A stretch of 8,312 nt of DNA, taken from NCBI GenBank assembly GCA_902783925.1, contig CACZSV010000230.1, forward strand, positions 1-8,312, read 5' to 3'. Origin of the DNA: an uncultured Coriobacteriaceae bacterium. GTDB taxonomy: Bacteria > Actinomycetota > Coriobacteriia > Coriobacteriales > QAMH01. The position numbers and the translations under genes are program-made. This document shows positions 1 to 5,430 of this stretch, piece by piece (position 1 is the stretch's first letter; each line of letters begins with the position of its first letter). The notes under the pieces were generated by a model. That model was not told the origin of the DNA, ran no database searches, and saw only the letters and a program-made list of their open reading frames with translations.

Positions 1-80
1 TACGTGAGCTTAGGCAGCCTTTGCTTCATGGTGCGCAGATTGAACACGTCTGATCCGTAGATTTCCTCGGCGTTGAACAT
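1..80 (-). CDS. Type III glutamine synthetase, N-terminal fragment (runs off window start)
   Basis: Only the first 26 codons are inside the window. They begin MFNAEEIYGSDVFN and continue to a TMKQRLPK motif. The pattern GS-x-VFN ... M-x-x-RLPK is the characteristic N-terminus of type III glutamine synthetases (GSIII, often called glnN), large enzymes that make glutamine from glutamate, ammonia and ATP. The ATG at 78-80 is chosen because AAGGGAG (plus-strand 86-92) lies 5 bases upstream. The gene follows the GlnR-like regulator on the same strand after a 194-bp gap that holds its own control block, so it is probably transcribed separately but co-regulated with glnA. With so few residues the family call rests on this one motif; I know of no other family that fits. 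Confidence 0.75.
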   Translation of the reverse strand, partial: MFNAEEIYGSDVFNLRTMKQRLPKLT

Positions 81-116
81 GCGAGCTCCCTTCGAGCGTC
101 GATTGCTGATAGAAAA

Positions 117-170
117 AGCCTAGTTAACGAATGTTTCAAATCGTTTCCGAGTCTGTTAAATCTTCGTTGC
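117..170 (-). promoter_or_regulatory. Putative GlnR-type box and -10 element before the GSIII gene
   Basis: Read on the minus strand there are four half-sites at exact 11-bp steps: GCAAC (166-170), TTAAC (155-159), GGAAA (144-148) and GAAAC (133-137). Actinobacterial GlnR is known to bind paired GTnAC-n6-GAAAC half-sites, and the first and last here fit best. A -10-like TAGGCT lies at 117-122 with no good -35, as expected for an activated promoter. The block ends 52 bp before the GSIII ATG. The same arrangement recurs before glnA at 2311-2364. That GlnR binds here is inference; the periodicity and the duplication are seen directly. Confidence 0.6.
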
Positions 171-214
171 AAGAACAAAGCGGTGAGTTTGCAGCCTTGA
201 GCACGTTGACGGGC

Positions 215-264
215 GCCAGGATGATCCTGGCAATCGGGCGCGGGTGTTCGCAGCTACGCGCCCG
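215..264. terminator. Two adjacent hairpins after the GlnR-like gene; possible terminator
   Basis: Two inverted repeats stand between the regulator stop codon (275) and the GSIII control block. CGGGCGCG (235-242) pairs perfectly with CGCGCCCG (257-264) around a 14-base loop. GCCAGGAT (215-222) pairs with ATCCTGGC (224-231) around a single central base, making a perfect palindrome. Neither is followed by a T-run on either strand, so a classical intrinsic terminator is not shown. Many high-GC bacteria use U-poor hairpins. The palindrome could instead be an operator. Confidence 0.35.
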
Positions 265-274
265 CCCCGCCTCA

Positions 275-943
275 TCATGCATGCCACAGATACCCGACAC
301 CACGAACCGTCTCTAAGCGTTGCGCCAGTTCCGGACCGATTTTTGCGCGGATGCGCCGTACGTGAACGTCCACCGTACGCGTGCCGCCGGAGTAATCGAA
401 ACCCCACACATACTCCAACAGCTCGTCACGCGTGAACGTCCGGCTCGGGTGCTGCGCGAGAAACGCGAGGAGCGCATATTCCAGATACGTAAAATCAACT
501 GGCTCTCCCGAGACAGTCACCTGGTATGTCGCAAGATTGATCGTCATTTCCTCGATGCAGATGAGATCATTGCTCGGGCGCGAACGGCCTCCTGTTTCTT
601 CATGCAGAAGATGGCGGACGCGCTTGGAACACTCGGATTGGGTCGCCCCGTGCACAACAAAATCGCACAGAATACCATCCGGATAATCAACGGCGTCGAT
701 GTCTTGCTCCTCAACTATCACGAGAAGGCTACATGGCTTCTCTTTGCACAAGGCCTCGACTTCTGGAAGACGATCGTATGCAGCGCCGCGCGCCTCAAAG
801 ATGACGAGGTCGCAGGGCGGGGCGAGCAAGCGCTGCATCTGCTGAGATGCGCCAGCGGATACTTCGACGTCGAGGCTCGTAAGCACGCGCTGGAACATGA
901 ATGCATTATCGAGCCCGTCTGCTATGAACACGATTTTCTTCAT
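275..943 (-). CDS. GlnR-like OmpR-family response regulator with atypical receiver
   Basis: A 222-residue protein with a receiver domain (about 1-115) and a winged-helix DNA-binding domain (about 125-222). The C-terminal part is typical OmpR class: FTRDELLEYVWG (170-181), then GGTRTVDVHVRRIRAK (186-201) as recognition helix, then GVGYLW (215-220). The receiver is degenerate. The phospho-acceptor Asp is replaced by Glu50 (DLVIFEA), the acidic pocket is reduced to ADG (8-10), and the usual K-P switch motif is absent (FVVHGA, 95-100). Actinobacterial GlnR, the orphan nitrogen regulator, has the same general build. The start at 943 overlaps the glnA stop as TAATG, with no good ribosome site of its own, so it is probably translated by coupling to glnA. 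An upstream in-frame start at 1006 exists but would lie inside glnA. Likely role: transcriptional control of nitrogen genes through the boxes at 117-170 and 2311-2364. OmpR class is certain; GlnR identity rests on receiver, context and boxes. Confidence 0.85.
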   Translation of the reverse strand: MKKIVFIADGLDNAFMFQRVLTSLDVEVSAGASQQMQRLLAPPCDLVIFEARGAAYDRLPEVEALCKEKPCSLLVIVEEQDIDAVDYPDGILCDFVVHGATQSECSKRVRHLLHEETGGRSRPSNDLICIEEMTINLATYQVTVSGEPVDFTYLEYALLAFLAQHPSRTFTRDELLEYVWGFDYSGGTRTVDVHVRRIRAKIGPELAQRLETVRGVGYLWHA

Positions 944-2277
944 TAGAGCACCGCCAGATACCGGTCGATCTCCCATGGACTCACGTGGCCAAGGTAGTCC
1001 AGCCACTCCCCGCGCTTGGCTTCGACCAAGAACGAATGGACATGTTTGCCAAACGTGCGCTTCATGAGCTCGGACGCCTCAAAACGCTCGATTGCTTCGC
1101 CAAGATTCGCGGGCAGCACTGCGAAATCAGCCGTAGATGCAGACAACGGAGAACCGAGCAAGCCTGCGTCCTCGACGGGCGCCATCGGCTCGAGGCCTTC
1201 TTCGATACCCGCAAGCCCAGCGGCAAGCATAGCGGTAAAGGCCAAATAGGGATTCGCGCTTGGGTCGGGGCTGCGCAGCTCTATGCGGCACGCCTCGTGG
1301 CTGTCCGGACGATATCCCGGCACGCGCAAGAGCGCAGAGCGATTCGCCCGGGCCCATGTTACGTGGAAGGGCGCACGGTCGTTTCCAAGGAGGCGCTTAT
1401 AGGAGTTCACGTTTTGGTTTGTGATAAGGCAGAACTCGGGAGCATATTTCATGATGCCGGCAATATACTGTTTTGCCAGCTCAGATAGGTTGTAGCCAAG
1501 CGGGTCGTTTTCGTCGAAGAACAGGTTGTTGCCCTGCTTGTCGAAGAGGCTCTGATGCACATGCATGCCATTTCCTGGCGCAGCTTCGAGAGGCTTTGGC
1601 ATGAAAGAGGCGTGCACGCCATGTTCGATGGCGATTTCCTTCACGGCAAGTTTATAGGTCATTACCGAATCTGCCATGGTGAGCGCATCGGCATAGCGAA
1701 GGTCGATTTCGTGCTGGGAAGGCCCTCCTTCGTGATGCGAGTACTCAACGGGAATGCCGAGCTTCTCAAGCGCTAAAACCGTGTCACGGCGCAGATCGGA
1801 CGCATAATCGAGCCCTGTCAGGTCGAAGTATCCGCCTCGGTCGAGCACCTCTGGCGCCGCTGGAGACTTGAAATAATAGAATTCGAGTTCGGGACCAACG
1901 TTGAAGACGTATCCCGCATCGGATGCCCGGTCGACGGCGCGTCGAAGAATCTGACGTGGGTCGCCCTCGAATGCGGACCCGTCGGGCGCGCGCACGTCGC
2001 AAAACACGCGAGCTACCGCGTCATGCGAAGGCCGCCAGGGAATAATCTGGAACGTTGACGGATCAGGAAATGCGAGCATGTCCGATTCCTCGGCAGGGCC
2101 GAATCCAGCCACGCAGCTTCCATCGAAGCCCATGCCATCGTAAAACGCCGTCTCGATTTCGCTCGGCGAAACTGCAAACGACTTCATCGAACCAAGAACG
2201 TCAGTGAACCACAAGCGAACAAAGTGCACGTCACGGCTCTTGATTGTCTTCAGTACGAATTCGAGCTCTGGTTTCAT
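943..2277 (-). CDS. glnA: Glutamine synthetase type I, alpha subtype, with unusual flap
   Basis: A 444-residue cytoplasmic enzyme of the GSI family, expected to form a dodecamer and to join ammonia to glutamate using ATP. Visible motifs: N-terminal beta-grasp with GFDGS (50-54, Asp52), GPELEF (128-133, metal-binding Glu130 and Glu132), HHEGGPSQHEI (181-191, Glu183 and Glu190), NGMHVHQSL (236-244), NSYKRL (291-296), ANRSALLRVPG (311-321), RIELRSPDP (331-339) and ANPYLAF (341-347). The length equals the alpha subtype (B. subtilis GlnA is 444 residues), and the adenylylation tyrosine loop is absent. Oddities by ungapped comparison: the catalytic flap motif G-x-E-A-P reads NDRAP, so Arg301 replaces the flap Glu. 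The position of the feedback arginine (B. subtilis Arg62) is Pro61. The conserved Asn/Tyr stretch near 370-377 is diverged. The ATG at 2275-2277 has GGAG 10 bases upstream. It is the first gene of an operon with the GlnR-like regulator. It may be a true synthetase with a changed active site, or a gamma-glutamyl ligase using another amine. Confidence 0.95.
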   Translation of the reverse strand: MKPELEFVLKTIKSRDVHFVRLWFTDVLGSMKSFAVSPSEIETAFYDGMGFDGSCVAGFGPAEESDMLAFPDPSTFQIIPWRPSHDAVARVFCDVRAPDGSAFEGDPRQILRRAVDRASDAGYVFNVGPELEFYYFKSPAAPEVLDRGGYFDLTGLDYASDLRRDTVLALEKLGIPVEYSHHEGGPSQHEIDLRYADALTMADSVMTYKLAVKEIAIEHGVHASFMPKPLEAAPGNGMHVHQSLFDKQGNNLFFDENDPLGYNLSELAKQYIAGIMKYAPEFCLITNQNVNSYKRLLGNDRAPFHVTWARANRSALLRVPGYRPDSHEACRIELRSPDPSANPYLAFTAMLAAGLAGIEEGLEPMAPVEDAGLLGSPLSASTADFAVLPANLGEAIERFEASELMKRTFGKHVHSFLVEAKRGEWLDYLGHVSPWEIDRYLAVL

Positions 2278-2310
2278 AGCGCCCCCACTCCGTAATTGCT
2301 GACGGAGACG

Positions 2311-2364
2311 AGCATAGGGACGTATTATTTCAACTTGTTTCCAGTACTGTTAAATCTTTATTAC
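2311..2364 (-). promoter_or_regulatory. Putative GlnR-type box and -10 element before glnA
   Basis: On the minus strand the half-sites GTAAT (2360-2364), TTAAC (2349-2353), GGAAA (2338-2342) and GAAAT (2327-2331) are spaced exactly 11 bp apart, followed by a -10-like TATGCT (2311-2316). Every element sits at the same offset as in the block before the GSIII gene. Hand alignment without gaps gives 43 of 63 identical bases between 117-179 and 2311-2373, including an unbroken 12-mer (2347-2358). It ends 49 bp before the glnA ATG. The rest of the 182-bp gap between glnA and the PPK2 gene holds no gene that I can see. Confidence 0.6.
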
Positions 2365-2423
2365 GAAATCAAACAGCGGGTGCACCTTCTGCCACACGGC
2401 CTCGATGAGTCGGCACGACGCGG

Positions 2424-2442
2424 CCGGTGTCATCCTGACCGG
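2424..2442. terminator. Weak hairpin after the PPK2 gene
   Basis: Within 40 bp of the PPK2 stop, GTCA (2429-2432) pairs with TGAC (2436-2439) around a 3-base loop and CCG (2424-2426) with CGG (2440-2442), leaving two bases bulged. There is no T-run. It is a weak candidate terminator separating the PPK2 gene from the glnA control region. Confidence 0.2.
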
Positions 2443-2459
2443 GTGTCGGCTGTCAGCAC

Positions 2460-3329
2460 TCACATGGCTTCGAGGCGTGCCTTACAATCCGCAAGGCCTG
2501 CTTTCTCTTCTTCGGACAGCTCGGGATACTGCGGGTCACATGCCTCGAGCGTCTTCACAACGGCTTCGCTCACGAGCCAACGCGCAAACCACTTTTGATC
2601 TGCCGGAATGATGTACCACGGGTTGCGCTCGGTCGAGGTGCCGTTGATTGCATCCTCGAATGCTTCCATGTACTGCGGCCAGAGCTCGCGCTCGTCGAGG
2701 TCGCCCGCGGAAAACTTCCAGTTCTTCTCGGGACGCTCAATGCGCTCGAGAAAGCGGTTTCTCTGCTCATCAAGGCCCACGTTCAAAAAGATCTTGAGAA
2801 GACGGTAGCCGTTCTCGAATAGATAGTCCTCGAAATTCGTAATCTGTCGGTAGCGCATTGCAAAGAACTCATCATCGCCCATGTCGAGCGTGCGCTCGGG
2901 CATGGCATATCCCCTGCGCATGTTATGGACTTTGACGACGAGCACGTCCTCGTAGTAGCTGCGGTTGAACAGCGCGATCTTGCCGCGTTCGGGAAGATTC
3001 TTCACCGCACGCCACAGATAATCGTGCGCCAGCTCTTCCTTGCTCGGCTGCTTGAAGCTATACACGCTCACACCCTGCGGATTGACTCCGCTCATGACAT
3101 GCTTGATGGTCGAATCCTTGCCGGCTGCATCCATGGCCTGAAGCATGATGACCACACCTTCGACGCCATGAGCGTAGAGCCTGTCTTGCAGCTCGCTCAT
3201 CTTTAGTACATTATCCGCTGTAAGCTGCTGGTATTCCGCTTTACGCGCCTTATCCATCTTTGCGCTGGTGGGATAATCCGCAACCTTGAACGTGCCCTTG
3301 CCTTCGAACATGCAATCGCCGAGCTTCAT
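2460..3329 (-). CDS. ppk2: Polyphosphate kinase 2 family protein (class III-like)
   Basis: A 289-residue cytoplasmic enzyme that transfers phosphate between inorganic polyphosphate and nucleotides. Motifs in order: Walker A QAMDAAGKDST (64-74, Lys71), GVNPQG (81-86), Walker B region ALFNRSYYEDVLVVKVH (119-135), the lid region around 137-150, SAGDLDERELWPQY (207-220) and NPWYIIPADQKWFAR (236-250). The Walker A ending GKDSTIKH and the GVNPQG and WYIIPAD motifs fit the PPK2 branch usually called class III, some of whose members phosphorylate both AMP and ADP; that substrate call is inference. The ATG at 3327-3329 is chosen over a start 110 codons further upstream because a strong AAAGGAGG lies 6 bases ahead and family homology begins here. 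The upstream extension would run through the divergent promoter region and over the gene on the other strand. It is transcribed toward glnA with a 182-bp gap, so probably a separate unit. Confidence 0.93.
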   Translation of the reverse strand: MKLGDCMFEGKGTFKVADYPTSAKMDKARKAEYQQLTADNVLKMSELQDRLYAHGVEGVVIMLQAMDAAGKDSTIKHVMSGVNPQGVSVYSFKQPSKEELAHDYLWRAVKNLPERGKIALFNRSYYEDVLVVKVHNMRRGYAMPERTLDMGDDEFFAMRYRQITNFEDYLFENGYRLLKIFLNVGLDEQRNRFLERIERPEKNWKFSAGDLDERELWPQYMEAFEDAINGTSTERNPWYIIPADQKWFARWLVSEAVVKTLEACDPQYPELSEEEKAGLADCKARLEAM

Positions 3330-3364
3330 AGCTTGCCTCCTTTGCAGCAACCGTGACTGAACAC

Positions 3365-3370
3365 ATTGTA
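3365..3370 (-). promoter_or_regulatory. Putative -10 element for ppk2
   Basis: TACAAT on the minus strand, 35 bp before the ppk2 ATG. The best -35-like hexamer, TTGGGA, sits 15 bases upstream, a short spacing. The extended string TTACAATGTG also occurs at 6842-6851 before the second diguanylate cyclase gene. Confidence 0.4.
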
Positions 3371-3400
3371 ATGGAGACATGCGCATCCCAACATTCCGCT

Positions 3401-3409
3401 TGGTACAAT
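3401..3409 (+). promoter_or_regulatory. Putative extended -10 promoter for the 99-residue protein
   Basis: TGGTACAAT is an extended -10 (TG-n-TACAAT) 46 bp before the ATG at 3456. No convincing -35 is seen, which is tolerated when the TG extension is present. It is divergent from the ppk2 promoter, with only about 30 bp between the two -10 elements, so the two promoters may influence each other. Confidence 0.45.
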
Positions 3410-3455
3410 ACGGGCAAAAGTGAGCGCAAAAATGCGAACTGCCTGAGGAGCGAAC

Positions 3456-3755
3456 ATGGCACAGGAAACTGTAAACGAAAGCTGCGAAATCCCCAGCGTC
3501 GACTGGAGCGCACTCGACGGCTCGTTTGAAGAAGTGAAGCAACGGCTCAGCGCGCATGCTACCTGGGTTCGCTTCTTTGGTGTACGCCCCTGCTGCCCTG
3601 CTCCCGGAGCAAAGGTCGCGCGCGGTCACATTGCCGAGCTCAAGGAGCGCATCGCGCAAAAACCCGAGTTGAACGAAGAAGAGCGCCAGGAGTTGTCGGC
3701 AATGGCCGACGACCGGCTCGTCTGGTACATGAAGTCCTTCAAGATCAAAGATTGA
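3456..3755 (+). CDS. Hypothetical small protein (99 residues)
   Basis: I do not recognise the family. The product is a soluble, acidic, probably helical protein without signal peptide or membrane segment. Residues 10-35 hold an acidic, Trp-containing stretch (VDWSALDGSFEEVKQRL). This leads to WVRFFGVRPCCPAPGAK (37-53), whose RPCCPAPG turn with a Cys-Cys pair is the most distinctive element and could be a metal or redox site. A charged helical region (58-85) and a C-terminal LVWYMKSFKIKD end follow. The ATG is supported by GAGGAG 5 bases upstream (3445-3450) and by an extended -10 at 3401-3409, so expression is likely. It diverges from ppk2 and converges on a diguanylate cyclase gene, with only 6 bp between the two stop codons and no terminator visible between them. 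Confidence 0.75.
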   Translation: MAQETVNESCEIPSVDWSALDGSFEEVKQRLSAHATWVRFFGVRPCCPAPGAKVARGHIAELKERIAQKPELNEEERQELSAMADDRLVWYMKSFKIKD

Positions 3756-3761
3756 GCAACG

Positions 3762-5111
3762 CTATTCTTCGTGGAATCTGTATGTACGCTTGCCACTGCG
3801 CTTTGCACGGTACATAGCAGCATCGGCTCTCTCGAACAGGCTCTCCGCGTCCGTCGCCTCCGTTCCGTGGACAATGCCGATGCTCACGGAAATTGCCGGT
3901 AGGCCATCGTTTAAATTCTCGAGTTCTTTGTTAATTTCCTCGACCTTAGACACAATCAGGTCCTGCTGCATCTTTGTCGCATGGACCATGAAGATCACAA
4001 ACTCGTCGCCACCGATACGGCAAATATAATCGTCAGAGCGGAAATTGTTCTTCAGGACCTGCACGAGTTTGGCCAGAACTTTGTCGCCTATCTCGTGACC
4101 GAACGTATCGTTGACTTTCTTGAAGTCGTCCACGTCGACGAGAATCATGTACGTGCTGTTCAGATCGATGCTCGAGAGGAGCAAATCGTATCCGGCACGG
4201 TTGTATGCCCCTGTCAGCTCATCGTGAGATGCCTTGAAGTTCAAATGCTCAAGACTGGTCCTGTAGACCTCGTACATCCTGTTATACGCACGGGCAAGAT
4301 AGCGGAATTCGTTTGCCCCGACCTCGGGAATCGGGCTATCGGATTTGATGCGATCGACCGCACTGAGAATGGGATGGATCCCCAGGCGAGATGTGAGCCA
4401 GACCATGAAGATAATCAGAATCGTCTGAACGGCAATGATTACGCGCACGAGCACCATCTCGCCGCTCAGAGCCTTCATCGCGGACTCGTCCGTGTCGTAT
4501 GCCATTTTCTCCAGCTCGTCCAAGCTGGCTCTCATGTTTGACCGAATATCTTCTTTCATCGCATAGTAATCGTCATTGAGAACAAGCTCTGTCGCGCGAC
4601 GCATCTTGGCATCAGCGGTGAGCATCTTGTCTGCGTCACTCAAGACCACGGTGTCGAGAATCTCCGGATATTGCGAATACTGCTTCGCATCGACTACGAG
4701 ACGCATCGCGTAGTATTCTTGATTCATCAGCTTCACCGAGGTATCCATAGCGTTTTGCAGTTTTGCAAGAGCATCCGAAGCGCCCTCACCTTCAGACATC
4801 TTCTTGATGGCCTCTTCACGATGATTAGCCTCGAAAGCTTCAATAAAATAATCATCGAGGAACCGCATATCGCCATTGACCGTGAATCGCTGAACGCTTT
4901 CGGTCAGGTAGTCCGAGGCATCCATGAGCTCGCGCGCAGCTTTTCTCAGCTCGATTTGCTGCTCGGAGGCCTTCGTCAAATTCTGGAAGCTGACGGACAG
5001 GTGATATGTGGAATACAGCATCAGGCCCGCAATGATTACGGCTCCGATAACGAGTAACGTATGTACAGTGCGAAGCGAAATGCCATCGCCACTGCCGTAT
5101 TTGTCTAGCAT
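3762..5111 (-). CDS. Membrane-bound diguanylate cyclase (GGDEF) with extracytoplasmic sensor
   Basis: A 449-residue inner-membrane protein predicted to make cyclic di-GMP from two GTP. Membrane segment 1 is at about 16-36 and segment 2 at about 219-240. The roughly 180 residues between them (37-218) are charged and helical, resembling four-helix-bundle sensor domains, with no recognisable ligand motif. A short HAMP-like or coiled linker (241-290) leads to the GGDEF domain (about 291-449): DELTGAYNRAG (297-307), metal-binding VDVDDF (325-330), the catalytic GGDEF at 367-371, and an intact inhibitory site R-S-D-D (358-361) exactly five residues before it. The cyclase should therefore be active and subject to product inhibition. 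The ATG at 5109-5111 has AGGAG 11 bases ahead. A GTG 11 codons upstream (5144) is open but its ribosome site is poor. A promoter candidate lies at 5187-5215. It lies downstream of a second diguanylate cyclase gene on the same strand. Confidence 0.93.
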   Translation of the reverse strand: MLDKYGSGDGISLRTVHTLLVIGAVIIAGLMLYSTYHLSVSFQNLTKASEQQIELRKAARELMDASDYLTESVQRFTVNGDMRFLDDYFIEAFEANHREEAIKKMSEGEGASDALAKLQNAMDTSVKLMNQEYYAMRLVVDAKQYSQYPEILDTVVLSDADKMLTADAKMRRATELVLNDDYYAMKEDIRSNMRASLDELEKMAYDTDESAMKALSGEMVLVRVIIAVQTILIIFMVWLTSRLGIHPILSAVDRIKSDSPIPEVGANEFRYLARAYNRMYEVYRTSLEHLNFKASHDELTGAYNRAGYDLLLSSIDLNSTYMILVDVDDFKKVNDTFGHEIGDKVLAKLVQVLKNNFRSDDYICRIGGDEFVIFMVHATKMQQDLIVSKVEEINKELENLNDGLPAISVSIGIVHGTEATDAESLFERADAAMYRAKRSGKRTYRFHEE

Positions 5112-5186
5112 TACGTTGGTCTCTCCTGCGACTCCAAATAGCACTACCTCTGCTATTTAATATGCATCTTCACAGAATACACCGAA

Positions 5187-5215
5187 ATTGTATGTCGATA
5201 ACATTAGATTTTAAA
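5187..5215 (-). promoter_or_regulatory. Putative promoter of the membrane-bound cyclase gene
   Basis: On the minus strand TTTAAA (5210-5215, 4 of 6 to the -35 consensus) is followed after exactly 17 bases by TACAAT (5187-5192, 5 of 6 to the -10 consensus), in an AT-rich stretch 76 bp before the ATG. The expected transcript leader is about 70 bases. Confidence 0.5.
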
Positions 5216-5243
5216 TTGAACAAGTTCTATACGGGACTTTCAT
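5211..5243 (-). CDS. Possible ten-codon micro-ORF with strong ribosome site
   Basis: ATG at 5241-5243 is followed by ten codons (MKVPYRTCSI) and TAA at 5211-5213. AAAGGAG (plus-strand 5252-5258) stands 8 bases ahead, as good as the ribosome sites of the real genes here. The frame overlaps the -35 of the downstream cyclase promoter, so it could only be translated from a longer transcript starting upstream. It may be a chance match, the stub of a lost gene or a tiny peptide. The ribosome site is the only support. Confidence 0.18.
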   Translation of the reverse strand: MKVPYRTCSI

Positions 5244-5430
5244 ATCGTGCGCTCCTTTCGCTCAGCTGCATTGAATCAACTTGAGCCAGGCGCGTCTTCA
5301 AGGCGCCGGTAGCCACCAGCAGCATAGATTTGCAAAACCGAAACTTCCCGCTACGTTCCGTGGCATTCTCTATTAAACCAGAATTGATATGCTGCAGATC
5401 GTTGCCTCGCGTTTGATGTAGGAGCACGCC

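Larger units (their letters stand above)
5112..5430. other. 319-bp spacer between the two diguanylate cyclase genes
   Basis: No convincing gene. The AT-rich half (5112-5240) carries the promoter candidate for the downstream cyclase. The GC-richer half (5250-5430) contains an imperfect hairpin: GGCGC (5289-5293) pairs with GCGCC (5303-5307) around a 9-base loop, extended by CC/GG across a bulged A. It has no T-run and could end the upstream cyclase transcript. A 66-codon open frame (5227-5427, minus) has only a GTG start and no ribosome site, and is not called. I looked for a cyclic di-GMP riboswitch, which would make sense here, and did not find its conserved core. Confidence 0.5.

Noticed and set aside
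320..946. 208-codon open frame on the plus strand
   Set aside because: It is antisense to the regulator gene, has no ribosome site or family resemblance, and is a by-product of high-GC codon use.
943..1006. Longer start for the GlnR-like regulator
   Set aside because: The extra 21 residues would be encoded inside glnA, resemble no receiver sequence, and the MKKIVFIAD start at 943 matches where receiver domains begin.
3330..3659. Longer start for the PPK2 gene (110 extra codons)
   Set aside because: It runs through the divergent promoter region and antisense to the 99-residue gene; the start at 3329 has a strong ribosome site and matches family length.
5227..5427. 66-codon open frame on the minus strand
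   Set aside because: It starts with GTG, has no ribosome site, resembles no family I know and overlaps the hairpin region.
5112..5430. Possible cyclic di-GMP riboswitch in the spacer before a diguanylate cyclase
   Set aside because: Fragments such as TTTGCAAATC and a GGTGGCTACC stretch are vaguely reminiscent, but the conserved GGCAAA tetraloop, GACGCAAAGC receptor and final pairing element are not present in order.
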